From an uncultured Muribaculaceae bacterium (GTDB lineage: Bacteria > Bacteroidota > Bacteroidia > Bacteroidales > Muribaculaceae), in NCBI GenBank assembly GCA_910577585.1, contig CAJTNN010000011.1, forward strand, positions 1 through 64,000: 64,000 nt of DNA, in the 5' to 3' direction. Below the pieces are notes generated by a model. That model worked only from the letters and a program-made list of their open reading frames with translations. It did no database searches and was not told the origin of the DNA. Shown piece after piece: positions 1 through 6,827 of this stretch (positions are counted from its first letter, which is position 1; every line of letters begins with the position of its first letter). The translations under genes were made by a program, and so were the position numbers.

Positions 1-247
1 GGATGGCGAGGTGCTGCGCGCAAGCGTGGCATTCGGCCTGATGGGCGCCAACGTGCTGATTGTAAACAACTATCGCGACACCGACGACGACCGCGCCGTG
101 GGCAAGCGCACCCTGTCGGTGCGCATGGGCGCCCGCCGTATGCCCCTGCTCTACCTGCTGTCGGCCATCGCCGCCACTCTGCTGCTGTGGCCGCTGCTCA
201 CATCGCTGCTGCCCGCCTGGCTCACCATACTCATCTACCCCCTGCCC
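1..247 (+). CDS. menA: MenA-like prenyltransferase, 3' part only (partial, C-terminus lost)
   Basis: The frame is open from the left edge and reads NVLIVNNYRDTDDDRAVGK, the second Asp-rich motif of the UbiA/MenA membrane prenyltransferases. These enzymes attach a polyprenyl chain to 1,4-dihydroxy-2-naphthoate in menaquinone synthesis. Hydrophobic segments follow up to residues LTILIYPLP near position 245. There the recognisable MenA sequence stops and the frame enters the antisense of the slyD repeat tail, continuing without a stop to position 952. By comparison with the family, the last two transmembrane helices (roughly 50-60 residues) are missing. This is either a real 3' fusion or deletion, or a chimeric assembly join. 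The family call is firm. The end coordinate marks only where homology ends, because no genuine stop codon is visible. Confidence 0.7.
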
Positions 248-355
248 GCCGCAGCCATCGCCGCAGCCGTGGTCGCCGCAGCCATCGCCGCAACCGTGGT
301 CGCCGCAGCCATCACCGCAACCGTGGTCGCCGCAGCCGTCGCCGCAACCGTGGTC
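248..355. repeat. Four tandem 27-bp units encoding the SlyD metal-binding tail
   Basis: Four contiguous 27-bp units (248-274, 275-301, 302-328, 329-355) differ at only one or two bases each. On the minus strand each encodes DHGCGDGCG, giving a His/Cys/Asp-rich tail. The array abuts the point where menA homology ends, so repeat-mediated deletion or assembly collapse here is plausible. Confidence 0.9.
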
Positions 356-859
356 GTGGCCGCAGCAGCATCCGCCGGCGGGTTTGAGCTCATCGGGGGT
401 GGCGTCGCGCACCTCTACCACTTTACCTTCGTAGCGCACGGTCTTTCCGGCGAAGGGGTGGTTGAAGTCCATCTTTATTCCGGCATCGCTGATGTCGAGC
501 ACGCGGCCGAGTATGCGGTAGCCCTCGGCTGTCATCATGGGGAGTTCGGCACCCACCACAACCTCATCGGCCAGTTTGCCGTCGCGTTCGAAGATCTGCT
601 TCTCCAGCACCACTACATTCTCATCATAGCGGTCGCCGAAAGCGGCAGCCGGGGGGAGGGTCACCTCAAACTTATCGCCGGCGGCCAGATCCTTCATGGC
701 GGCAAGCAGTCCCGGCACCACGTCGTGGCTTATGCCATACACCAGCTCATCGGGAGCATCCTTCGGGGTCTCGAAGAGGAGTTCGCCGTTGGCGTCGTCG
801 TAGAGTTTATATTCGTATTTCACGAATTTGCCGGGTCCAATAGTCTCTTTTTTGTCCAT
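248..859 (-). CDS. slyD: SlyD-like FKBP-type peptidyl-prolyl isomerase with Cys/His-rich metal-binding tail
   Basis: The start ATG is at 859, 17 nt after the DUF4919 stop, and the protein begins MDKKETIGPGKFVKYEYKL. The FKBP core, the insert-in-flap part (around FGDRYDENVVVLEKQIFER) and the return FKBP strand up to DATPDELKP fill about 160 residues. This matches SlyD chaperone-isomerases, which fold proteins in the cytoplasm and bind nickel or zinc through a C-terminal tail. Here the tail begins GGCCCGHDHGCGDGCG and continues as four 9-residue repeats. No stop codon follows: the frame stays open through the antisense of menA to the left edge. The natural C-terminus should lie close to position 248, so the end given is approximate. 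It probably forms an operon with the upstream DUF4919 gene. Confidence 0.8.
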
Positions 860-876
860 ATTTTAATTTTATCGGT

Positions 877-1839
877 TTATTCTGCGGGAATCTCATCGGG
901 AGAGAGGATGGTGGAGGGGAGAGCCTCCTCGGGGTCGAGGGTGGTGGAGTAGTCGGTGGATTCTGCGTCATCGGCGGCATCCTCCTCGGCCTCTTCGGGG
1001 TGCTTAAGCTCGTATTGGCGGGTGAGGTTGGCCACATTGAAGTAGAATCCCTTTGCCGGCTTGCTGATGCGGCGTTTCGACTCCGGGTCGGGGCGCACGC
1101 TGATATAGTCGAAACCCTCGGCGGGGAAGTCCACAGCCGTGGGCTCGTAGCCGAGCAGCTGAATCATATTATACTCATGCATCGGGTAGATGACATAGAA
1201 GGCATTCTCCATATCCTCGCCCGAGCCGGTGCTCTTTATGGCGGCGAGTATATTCTCCAGACGATACTCCCAGATTTTGGCCTTCATGGCGTTGCCCATC
1301 TCCTGCGAGGCATGCACGAGCACCGACATCTGGCGCAGGTCAAACGGATTATCCTTCAGCGAGAGCTCCACGAGCGTGGCCAGTTCGCGCAGCTGGCGCT
1401 TGTAGAGAGTGCGGTAATACTCCTTCTTCTTCTCGGCCTCATGGCCCGACATGCGGTTGTTCTTCACCAGTGTATTGAGCGAATCGCTCACTGCGTTGAG
1501 TCGCTCCTTGGTGGCCTTGGTTATGGCCAGGAGCGAGTCGGACTGCGCATTGTAGGGGGATGTGCGGTAGGGGTCGTAGTCCTCCTGAAACTGATAGCCG
1601 AGATAGAGGTTGCGATATTGGTCCTGCGTCATCGACGTATCATTGCGGTTATATATCTTTATGAGCTTAGGGAAGTAGTATTCACTCTTCGGATCCTGGG
1701 TGTCGCGTTCGATTTGGGCGAAGTCAGGGCGTTCGACCGTGATTTTACGCGATTTACTCTTCTTATCGGTCTGGCTGGTGACTCCCAGGGCCGGAAGGGC
1801 CAGGGCCGCCGCCAACATCAAATATATCAGTCTCTTCAT
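877..1839 (-). CDS. DUF4919-family exported protein
   Basis: This 320-residue protein has an N-terminal signal peptide (MKRLIYLMLAAALALPALG, then TSQTDKK). The body carries the pattern PDFAQIERDTQDPKSEYYFPKL...NDTSMTQDQYRNLYLGYQFQEDYDPY, which I recognise as the Bacteroidota DUF4919 family. Its function is unknown; the helical, regularly spaced pattern suggests a helical repeat-like periplasmic protein. An acidic, low-complexity C-terminal stretch (HPEEAEEDAADDAES) follows. The stop is 17 nt upstream of slyD, so the two genes are likely cotranscribed. The family call comes from pattern memory and is moderately sure. Confidence 0.7.
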   Translation of the reverse strand: MKRLIYLMLAAALALPALGVTSQTDKKSKSRKITVERPDFAQIERDTQDPKSEYYFPKLIKIYNRNDTSMTQDQYRNLYLGYQFQEDYDPYRTSPYNAQSDSLLAITKATKERLNAVSDSLNTLVKNNRMSGHEAEKKKEYYRTLYKRQLRELATLVELSLKDNPFDLRQMSVLVHASQEMGNAMKAKIWEYRLENILAAIKSTGSGEDMENAFYVIYPMHEYNMIQLLGYEPTAVDFPAEGFDYISVRPDPESKRRISKPAKGFYFNVANLTRQYELKHPEEAEEDAADDAESTDYSTTLDPEEALPSTILSPDEIPAE

Positions 1840-1934
1840 TAGCTTACAATATTGGGTTATAAATATCGCTGGGGCTCAACTTGCCGGCCGCAGCGGCGCC
1901 ATGAGGGCGCACCGGTGCGCCGTATGCGGGCCGG

Positions 1935-2474
1935 TCAGCTCGCGAACCGCGCGATAAGGATTACGGCCGCTATGCCGAGCTGCGCCACAGTGACGAGAGC
2001 AGGGAATCCCTTGGCGCGCAGATAACTCCAGAAATGCCCTGTGGCCGGTGCCACGGCGCGACCGTCGGGGGTGTTGGTGAACACCAGCAGACCGAGGATG
2101 CATCCCACAGCCGTGCCCCCCATCATCATCGCGTAGAGCGTATTGAGGGTTGAGGTGAAGGTATATCCCAGCAGACCCACAGCCATTCCGGCCACAGCGC
2201 CGAGCAGCATATAGCCCGTGCCTCGGCTCTGGATGCGCACAGCCGGATTCTGCAGCACGATAATGAGCATCACCACCAGCGTGATGCAGAGCCACGACAG
2301 ACTCATAGCGTTCCCCACCGGCACCAGCGGCAGCCCCTCATACGACGTGAAGCTCAGCGCCATCAGCGCGCAATATGACAGAGCCGGACTCAAGAGAATC
2401 CTCCGGCCGAAGAAAGCGAATGCGGCCACCCACAGCGTCACGCTCAATATGATGAGAAATATAGTCATAGGCAT
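1935..2474 (-). CDS. Small polytopic membrane protein of unknown function
   Basis: A frame of about 179 residues begins MPMTIFLIILSVTLWVAAF. An in-frame extension further upstream is polar and GC-rich and looks non-coding, so I take ATG 2474 (or 2468). Five or six hydrophobic segments cover almost the whole length, including GTGYMLLGAVAGMAVGLLGY and TLYAMMMGGTAVGCILGLLV. No charged active-site motif is evident. I do not recognise the family. It lies between the PgpH terminator and the DUF4919 gene, 95 nt from the latter. It could be an integral membrane protein with a structural or accessory role; nothing in the context decides. Confidence 0.6.
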   Translation of the reverse strand: MPMTIFLIILSVTLWVAAFAFFGRRILLSPALSYCALMALSFTSYEGLPLVPVGNAMSLSWLCITLVVMLIIVLQNPAVRIQSRGTGYMLLGAVAGMAVGLLGYTFTSTLNTLYAMMMGGTAVGCILGLLVFTNTPDGRAVAPATGHFWSYLRAKGFPALVTVAQLGIAAVILIARFAS

Positions 2475-2610
2475 AATCGGGGAGTTTCTTGGCGCGTCAG
2501 CCTTCGGGAGCCACTGCCCCGGAGGCAGCGGCGAGTCAGCTTCGCGCCTCCCCATATTATTGAAACGCCAAGGAGAGTGGAATTATTAAAAATAAATCTA
2601 AAATAGTGTT

Positions 2611-2662
2611 AAGTATCCTTCAAAAGAGGGTTCACCCTTTAGTCATTTTTTGAGGGATACTT
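2611..2662 (-). terminator. Hairpin after pgpH-like gene
   Basis: AAGTATCCTTCAAAA at 2611 pairs with TTTTTTGAGGGATACTT ending at 2662. A second small GGGT/ACCC hairpin sits inside the loop. It lies 22 nt beyond the stop of the HD-domain gene. A similar hairpin occurs at 57203-57250. Confidence 0.55.
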
Positions 2663-2684
2663 GAGGGAGGACGGCGCCGTGGGC

Positions 2685-4739
2685 TCACTTCTTGATTTCG
2701 GGGTAGGCCACGCGGGTGTGGTAGATGGTGGCCAGGCGCTTCTTGAAGGTCTGCTTGATGGTGTTGATATCCTTGAAGCTCAGTGGCGACTCGCATAGCA
2801 GACCGTCGTGGATCTGCGAGTCGATTATGCCATCCACAAGCGCGTCGATATTGTGTTGCGAATAATCCTTAAGGCTGCGTGAGGCTGCCTCGACACTGTC
2901 GGCCATCATCAGGATAGCCGTCTCTTTCGACTGCGGGTTAGGGCCCGGATACTCGAAGTCGTGACGGTTGACATTCTCCTCACCCTTCTCATTGACCGCC
3001 GTGTTGTAGAAATACTTCGTGATGCCCCGGCCATGGTGCTCGGAGATGAAATCGCGTATCACCTGCGGCAGTTTGGCCTTGGCGGCCAGTGCCAGACCAT
3101 CGGTGACGTGCGAGATTATCTTGCGGGCTGAAGTCTCGGGGGCCAGTCCGGCGTGGGGGTTGACACCATGCTGGTTTTCGGTGAAGAAGATCGGACTCTC
3201 CATCTTGCCGATATCATGATAGAGGGCGCCGGTGCGCACGAGCTGCGTATTGGCGCCGATGGCGCGTGCCGCCTCCGAGGCCAGCGTCGACACCTGCATC
3301 GAATGCTGGAATGTGCCCGGAGCCTCCTCGGCCAGGCGCCGCAGCAGCGGGTGATTGATGTCGGAGAGCTCCACGAGCGTCACCATCGAGGTGAAGCCGA
3401 AGAGTTTCTCGATGATAAGAATCAGGATATAGGCGAAAGATAGAATGAGCGAATTGAACACAAACATCAGCAGCATGCTCGGGTCGAACTGGCGCAGATT
3501 GCCATCGGTCACGAGCACCAGAGCGAAGTACAGTAGCGAATAGACAGCCAGAGTGATAGCCGCAGTGCGCAGCAGCTGGCTGCGCTTCGAGAGGTGATTG
3601 ATGCTGAATGTGGCGGCCAGACCCGCGCAAAGCTCCAGCACTATGAACTGAAACTGATATGTGGCGATGATGGCCGTCAGGAACACCGCCGTCAGCAGCG
3701 AGAATATGGCGGTGCGCGAATCGAAGAAGACCATCACTATCACCGGCACTGCAGCGAAAGGCATCACATAGAGCGCCTGCATGTTGAACTCAAACACCAG
3801 CGTGGCAATGACCACGAAGATGGTGATGAGCGATGTCAGGAATGTCATGTTGCGCAGGTTGGCGAATAGCTTCGGGCGGTAAAGGGCCAGAAAGACATAC
3901 AGCACCATCCAGCAGCATAGCAGATAGAGCGCCTGGCCGATATAGAAGTAGGAGTGTGAGGCGGTCGTGTTGTTTTTCGACTGCAGCATCTCCTGATAGG
4001 TGTTGAGGTTGGTGTAGATCTGCTGGTTGATGATTTCGCCGCGGTCCACAATCCTCTGTCCCTTCTTGATGACACCCAAGGCGCCGTTGACATTCAGGTA
4101 TTCCTGGTCGCGGAATTTTGTGTCGTTGAGCGAATCGACAGATAGGTCCGGGAGCAACACAGCCCCCAGAGCGCGGGCCACACCGGCCGGCAACTCATTG
4201 CGTTCGCGCCCGGTGGCCACCGAATAAAGAGAATCGACATATTCGAAAGCCTCTTTCTGCGAGCGTACATGCGAGCCGTCGAAGGTCTCGACCACGCTAC
4301 CACCCTCGGCCTGACGGTTGAGCACACGATACTTCGTGTTGTTGCCTCGCTTGATCTGGGCGTAGAGTGCCGGAGTGGCGATGCCATCCGAATATGCCTG
4401 CCCCACGTAGTGCACGAGCAATGCCGCGTCATGCGCCGACACATCCGGGCGCACCGAGGTAGAGAAGCGTTCGAGCAGCTCCTTTGTGGCTTGGCTGTCG
4501 CGTATGGCGAAGGGTATGAAGTTGGCCTCGATCGAGTCATGCATCTGGCGCATCGACATCGAGTCGCGCAGAATCGGTGTGTCGAAATCTGCCGTCAGCA
4601 GCGGATACTTCCAGGGGAGATTCAGCTCGTAGCTGTAGCTCTGCTGGTCGGCGCGCGGCACCACCAGCAGCACTATCGCCGTGGCAGCCAGCAGCAGCGC
4701 TATTCTGAGGAGGGATACTTTATCGAATATCTTATTCAT
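2685..4739 (-). CDS. pgpH: PgpH-like 7TM-HD phosphodiesterase (HDIG family)
   Basis: This 684-residue protein has one N-terminal transmembrane segment (IALLLAATAIVLLVV), an extracytoplasmic 7TMR-HDED-type domain of about 250 residues, and a cluster of transmembrane helices at roughly 270-460. A cytoplasmic HD domain follows. The HD signature is LYHDIGKMESP with His508-Asp509, preceded by the ligand region EEAPGTFQHSMQVS and followed by FISEHHG. Proteins of this architecture (PgpH in Listeria) hydrolyse cyclic di-AMP to pApA. The substrate here is inferred from the family. It is encoded 42 nt after a (p)ppGpp synthetase/hydrolase gene and is probably cotranscribed with it, which would pair two nucleotide second-messenger systems. 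A hairpin terminator follows. Confidence 0.85.
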   Translation of the reverse strand: MNKIFDKVSLLRIALLLAATAIVLLVVPRADQQSYSYELNLPWKYPLLTADFDTPILRDSMSMRQMHDSIEANFIPFAIRDSQATKELLERFSTSVRPDVSAHDAALLVHYVGQAYSDGIATPALYAQIKRGNNTKYRVLNRQAEGGSVVETFDGSHVRSQKEAFEYVDSLYSVATGRERNELPAGVARALGAVLLPDLSVDSLNDTKFRDQEYLNVNGALGVIKKGQRIVDRGEIINQQIYTNLNTYQEMLQSKNNTTASHSYFYIGQALYLLCCWMVLYVFLALYRPKLFANLRNMTFLTSLITIFVVIATLVFEFNMQALYVMPFAAVPVIVMVFFDSRTAIFSLLTAVFLTAIIATYQFQFIVLELCAGLAATFSINHLSKRSQLLRTAAITLAVYSLLYFALVLVTDGNLRQFDPSMLLMFVFNSLILSFAYILILIIEKLFGFTSMVTLVELSDINHPLLRRLAEEAPGTFQHSMQVSTLASEAARAIGANTQLVRTGALYHDIGKMESPIFFTENQHGVNPHAGLAPETSARKIISHVTDGLALAAKAKLPQVIRDFISEHHGRGITKYFYNTAVNEKGEENVNRHDFEYPGPNPQSKETAILMMADSVEAASRSLKDYSQHNIDALVDGIIDSQIHDGLLCESPLSFKDINTIKQTFKKRLATIYHTRVAYPEIKK

Positions 4740-4781
4740 AGTCAGATTCTGAGAAGTGGAGGTGAGTGAGTCGGGGTGGGG

Positions 4782-6335
4782 TCAGCCCTGCGGGTCGGTC
4801 CCCCTCTTGCGGAAATAGGCCCTCAGTTTATGCCGGGCCTTTGCCGTGTGGCAGAGGTCGATCCATGCCGGGTCGGGGAGTTTGGTGTCGGATGATATGA
4901 TTTTCACCTGGTCGCCCGATTCAAGCTGATGGTCGGGGCCCACGAGGCGGCGGTTGATCTGAGCCGCCACGAAGTGCATGCCCAGCTGCGAATGTATGGC
5001 GAAAGCCATGTCGAGCACCGTCGAGCCCGAGGGCAACGGCACCACATCGCCATCCGGCGTGAAGACATAAATCTCGCGCGAATAAAGCGAGAGCTTGATG
5101 GTCTCCAGGAAGTCGATTGCATCCGGTCCCGGATGGGCCAGGATATCCTTTATGGTGTTCATCCAGGTCTCCAGCTCACCCTCGGGTGTGGATTCGCCGG
5201 TCTTGTATTTCCAATGCGCGGCATATCCGAGTTCGGCAATCTCATCCATCTTGCGCGAGCGTATCTGCACCTCGATCCACTTGGCATCGGGGCCCATGGC
5301 GGTGAGATGCAGCGCGCGGTAGCCGTTGGCCTTCGGCGTCGAGGTCCAGTCGCGCAGTCGGCCGGGATGCACCTGATAGTAGTCGGTGAAGAAGGTATAG
5401 ATTTGCCAGCAGCGCAGTTTCTCGGCCGCGTCGTCATCATTGTCGAAGATTACACGCAGCGCATAGATATCGTAGACCTCCTCAAAGGGGACACCCTTCT
5501 TCTGCATCTTGTTGAAGATAGAGTATGCGCTCTTCACCCTGGCCTTGATTTCATAAGTGAACCCCGCCTCATCGAGTCGGCGCTTCACCGGCGCCACAAA
5601 CTCCTCGACGATGCGCTGGCGTTCGGCCTCGCTCTCCACCACCTTCGAGCGAATCTCGGCATAGACATCAGGATGCTTATAACGCATCGAGAGGTCTTCG
5701 AGTTCATACTTCATCTTGTTCAGACCGAGACGATGGGCGAGAGGGGCGTAGACGTAGAGAGTCTCATCGGCCACACGTGCCTGCTTCTCCGGGCGCAGTG
5801 CGTCGAGAGTGCGCATGTTGTGGAGACGGTCGGCCATCTTGACGAGCACGACGCGCACATCGGTGGCCATGCTCAGCAGGAGTTTGCGGAACTTCTCGGC
5901 CTGCACCTCGGCATTCTGGCCCAGTATACCCCCCGAGATTCGGGCTATACCCACCACGATAGAAGCGATTTTATCTCCGAACGCCTCGCGGATATCATCA
6001 GGCGTATAGTCAGGATTCTCGAGCACCTCATGCAGCAGCGCCGCGCAGATTGATGTGGAGCCGAGCCCCATCTCCTCGACGGCGATGCGGGCCACGGCCA
6101 CCGGATGCAGAATGTAGGGGTCGCCGTTGCGGCGTCGCGAATCACCATGCGCCATGCGCGCGAAACGGAAAGCCTTCTCGATGATCTCCACCTTGCGGCG
6201 ATGGTTGCTGCGCAGATAAGCGTCGAGCAGCCCGCGGAAAGCGAGTTGCACCTGCTGCTCCTCGGCCGAAGATGCGACCGGTATGAAATCCATATCTATC
6301 ATGTGAGGCAAATTAACAATTCGCGCGTCGGCCAA
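4782..6335 (-). CDS. Short RelA/SpoT homologue: HD, synthetase and TGS domains, no C-terminal ACT region
   Basis: The 517-residue protein contains, in order, an HD hydrolase region (PYILHPVAVARI; ALLHEVLENPDYT at His102-Glu103; DRLHNMR with Asp169), a synthetase region (YSIFNKMQKKG, YDIYALRVIFD, NGYRALHLTAMGP, IEVQIRSRKMDEIAELG) and a TGS domain (EIYVFTPDGDVVPLPSGSTVLD). It ends shortly after TGS. The zinc-finger/helical and ACT domains of the usual ~730-residue enzymes are absent. The canonical HD pair of the hydrolase site reads HE here, so hydrolase activity is uncertain. The synthetase motifs look intact. The role is making, and perhaps degrading, (p)ppGpp. Start could be ATG 6335 or internal Met codons at 6302 and 6293. 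It has its own promoter and is followed by the pgpH-like gene. Confidence 0.85.
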   Translation of the reverse strand: MADARIVNLPHMIDMDFIPVASSAEEQQVQLAFRGLLDAYLRSNHRRKVEIIEKAFRFARMAHGDSRRRNGDPYILHPVAVARIAVEEMGLGSTSICAALLHEVLENPDYTPDDIREAFGDKIASIVVGIARISGGILGQNAEVQAEKFRKLLLSMATDVRVVLVKMADRLHNMRTLDALRPEKQARVADETLYVYAPLAHRLGLNKMKYELEDLSMRYKHPDVYAEIRSKVVESEAERQRIVEEFVAPVKRRLDEAGFTYEIKARVKSAYSIFNKMQKKGVPFEEVYDIYALRVIFDNDDDAAEKLRCWQIYTFFTDYYQVHPGRLRDWTSTPKANGYRALHLTAMGPDAKWIEVQIRSRKMDEIAELGYAAHWKYKTGESTPEGELETWMNTIKDILAHPGPDAIDFLETIKLSLYSREIYVFTPDGDVVPLPSGSTVLDMAFAIHSQLGMHFVAAQINRRLVGPDHQLESGDQVKIISSDTKLPDPAWIDLCHTAKARHKLRAYFRKRGTDPQG

Positions 6336-6393
6336 AAGCGCAAGTCGCTCCGCAGGAGCGGTGCGCGGTGCCGTTAGGCATTTGGACCGTCCG

Positions 6394-6425
6394 CAAATTT
6401 AATCAAAAATTGAGAGATACACAAA
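6394..6425 (-). promoter_or_regulatory. Bacteroidota promoter for the rel-pgpH operon
   Basis: On the minus strand TTTG (6425-6422) is followed by 20 bp and TAAATTTG (6401-6394), an exact fit to the TTTG/TAnnTTTG consensus. The start site would be near 6387, about 50 nt before the ATG at 6335. Confidence 0.75.
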
Positions 6426-6434
6426 TAAACCACA

Positions 6435-6465
6435 AGGCCCGGGCGTCATCGCGACGTCCGGGCCT
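6435..6465. terminator. GC-rich hairpin in intergenic region
   Basis: AGGCCCGGGCGTC (6435-6447) and GACGTCCGGGCCT (6453-6465) form a 13-bp stem with one G-U pair and a 5-nt loop. No U-tract follows on either strand. It sits just upstream of the rel promoter and may insulate it; function is uncertain. Confidence 0.45.
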
Positions 6466-6684
6466 GGGCGCCACGTCAAGGTCTGCAACAATGCTGGCCC
6501 GCGCGGCGTGATAGAAATTACTAATGTATATAACTCAAAATTTAGACAATTCATGTTTCCAAATCCGGGGGGAGGCTTGCTTACGCCTCATGGCGCCCGC
6601 GAGCCCCCGCTGCCCGGGGTATCGTCATTAAGGCAACCGTGATATAAACGTCGTATGTGGCTGAATTATTGGTTTATAAAAGTT

Positions 6685-6728
6685 AAAAGGAGGGGCGTAA
6701 GCTTTAAAATTGCTTACGTCCCTCCTTA
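6685..6728 (-). terminator. Rho-independent terminator after the secreted GH13 gene
   Basis: On the minus strand a 16-bp stem (AAGGAGGGACGTAAGC pairing with its partner across a 9-nt AT loop) is followed by TTTTAAC. It lies about 100 nt beyond the GH13 stop. The rest of 6466-6824 holds no gene. Confidence 0.8.
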
Positions 6729-6740
6729 GGGGTCTTTGTT

Positions 6741-6827
6741 CTTAGTGAGTAGTGAGCAGTGATTAGTGAGGCGCCATTAGAGAGCCGTTTTTCTAATTAG
6801 TAATTGCTCGTTACTCATTGCTCATTA
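6741..6827. repeat. Imperfect inverted arrays of an ATTAGTGAGT-like repeat
   Basis: Positions 6741-6770 contain three GTGAG-type units (TTAGTGAGTAGTGAGCAGTG). Positions 6793-6827 carry the inverted version (ATTGCTCGTTACTCATTGCT). The two arms could form a weak hairpin overlapping the end of the GH13 gene. Confidence 0.5.

Noticed and set aside
248..355. Regular 27-bp repeats as a CRISPR array
   Set aside because: The units are contiguous without spacers and encode the SlyD tail in frame.
11..952. A 313-codon plus-strand frame covering menA and the slyD antisense as one protein
   Set aside because: After position 245 it is antisense to a good SlyD sequence, with an Ala/Val-rich translation that comes only from the repeat. 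It is treated as a truncated MenA.
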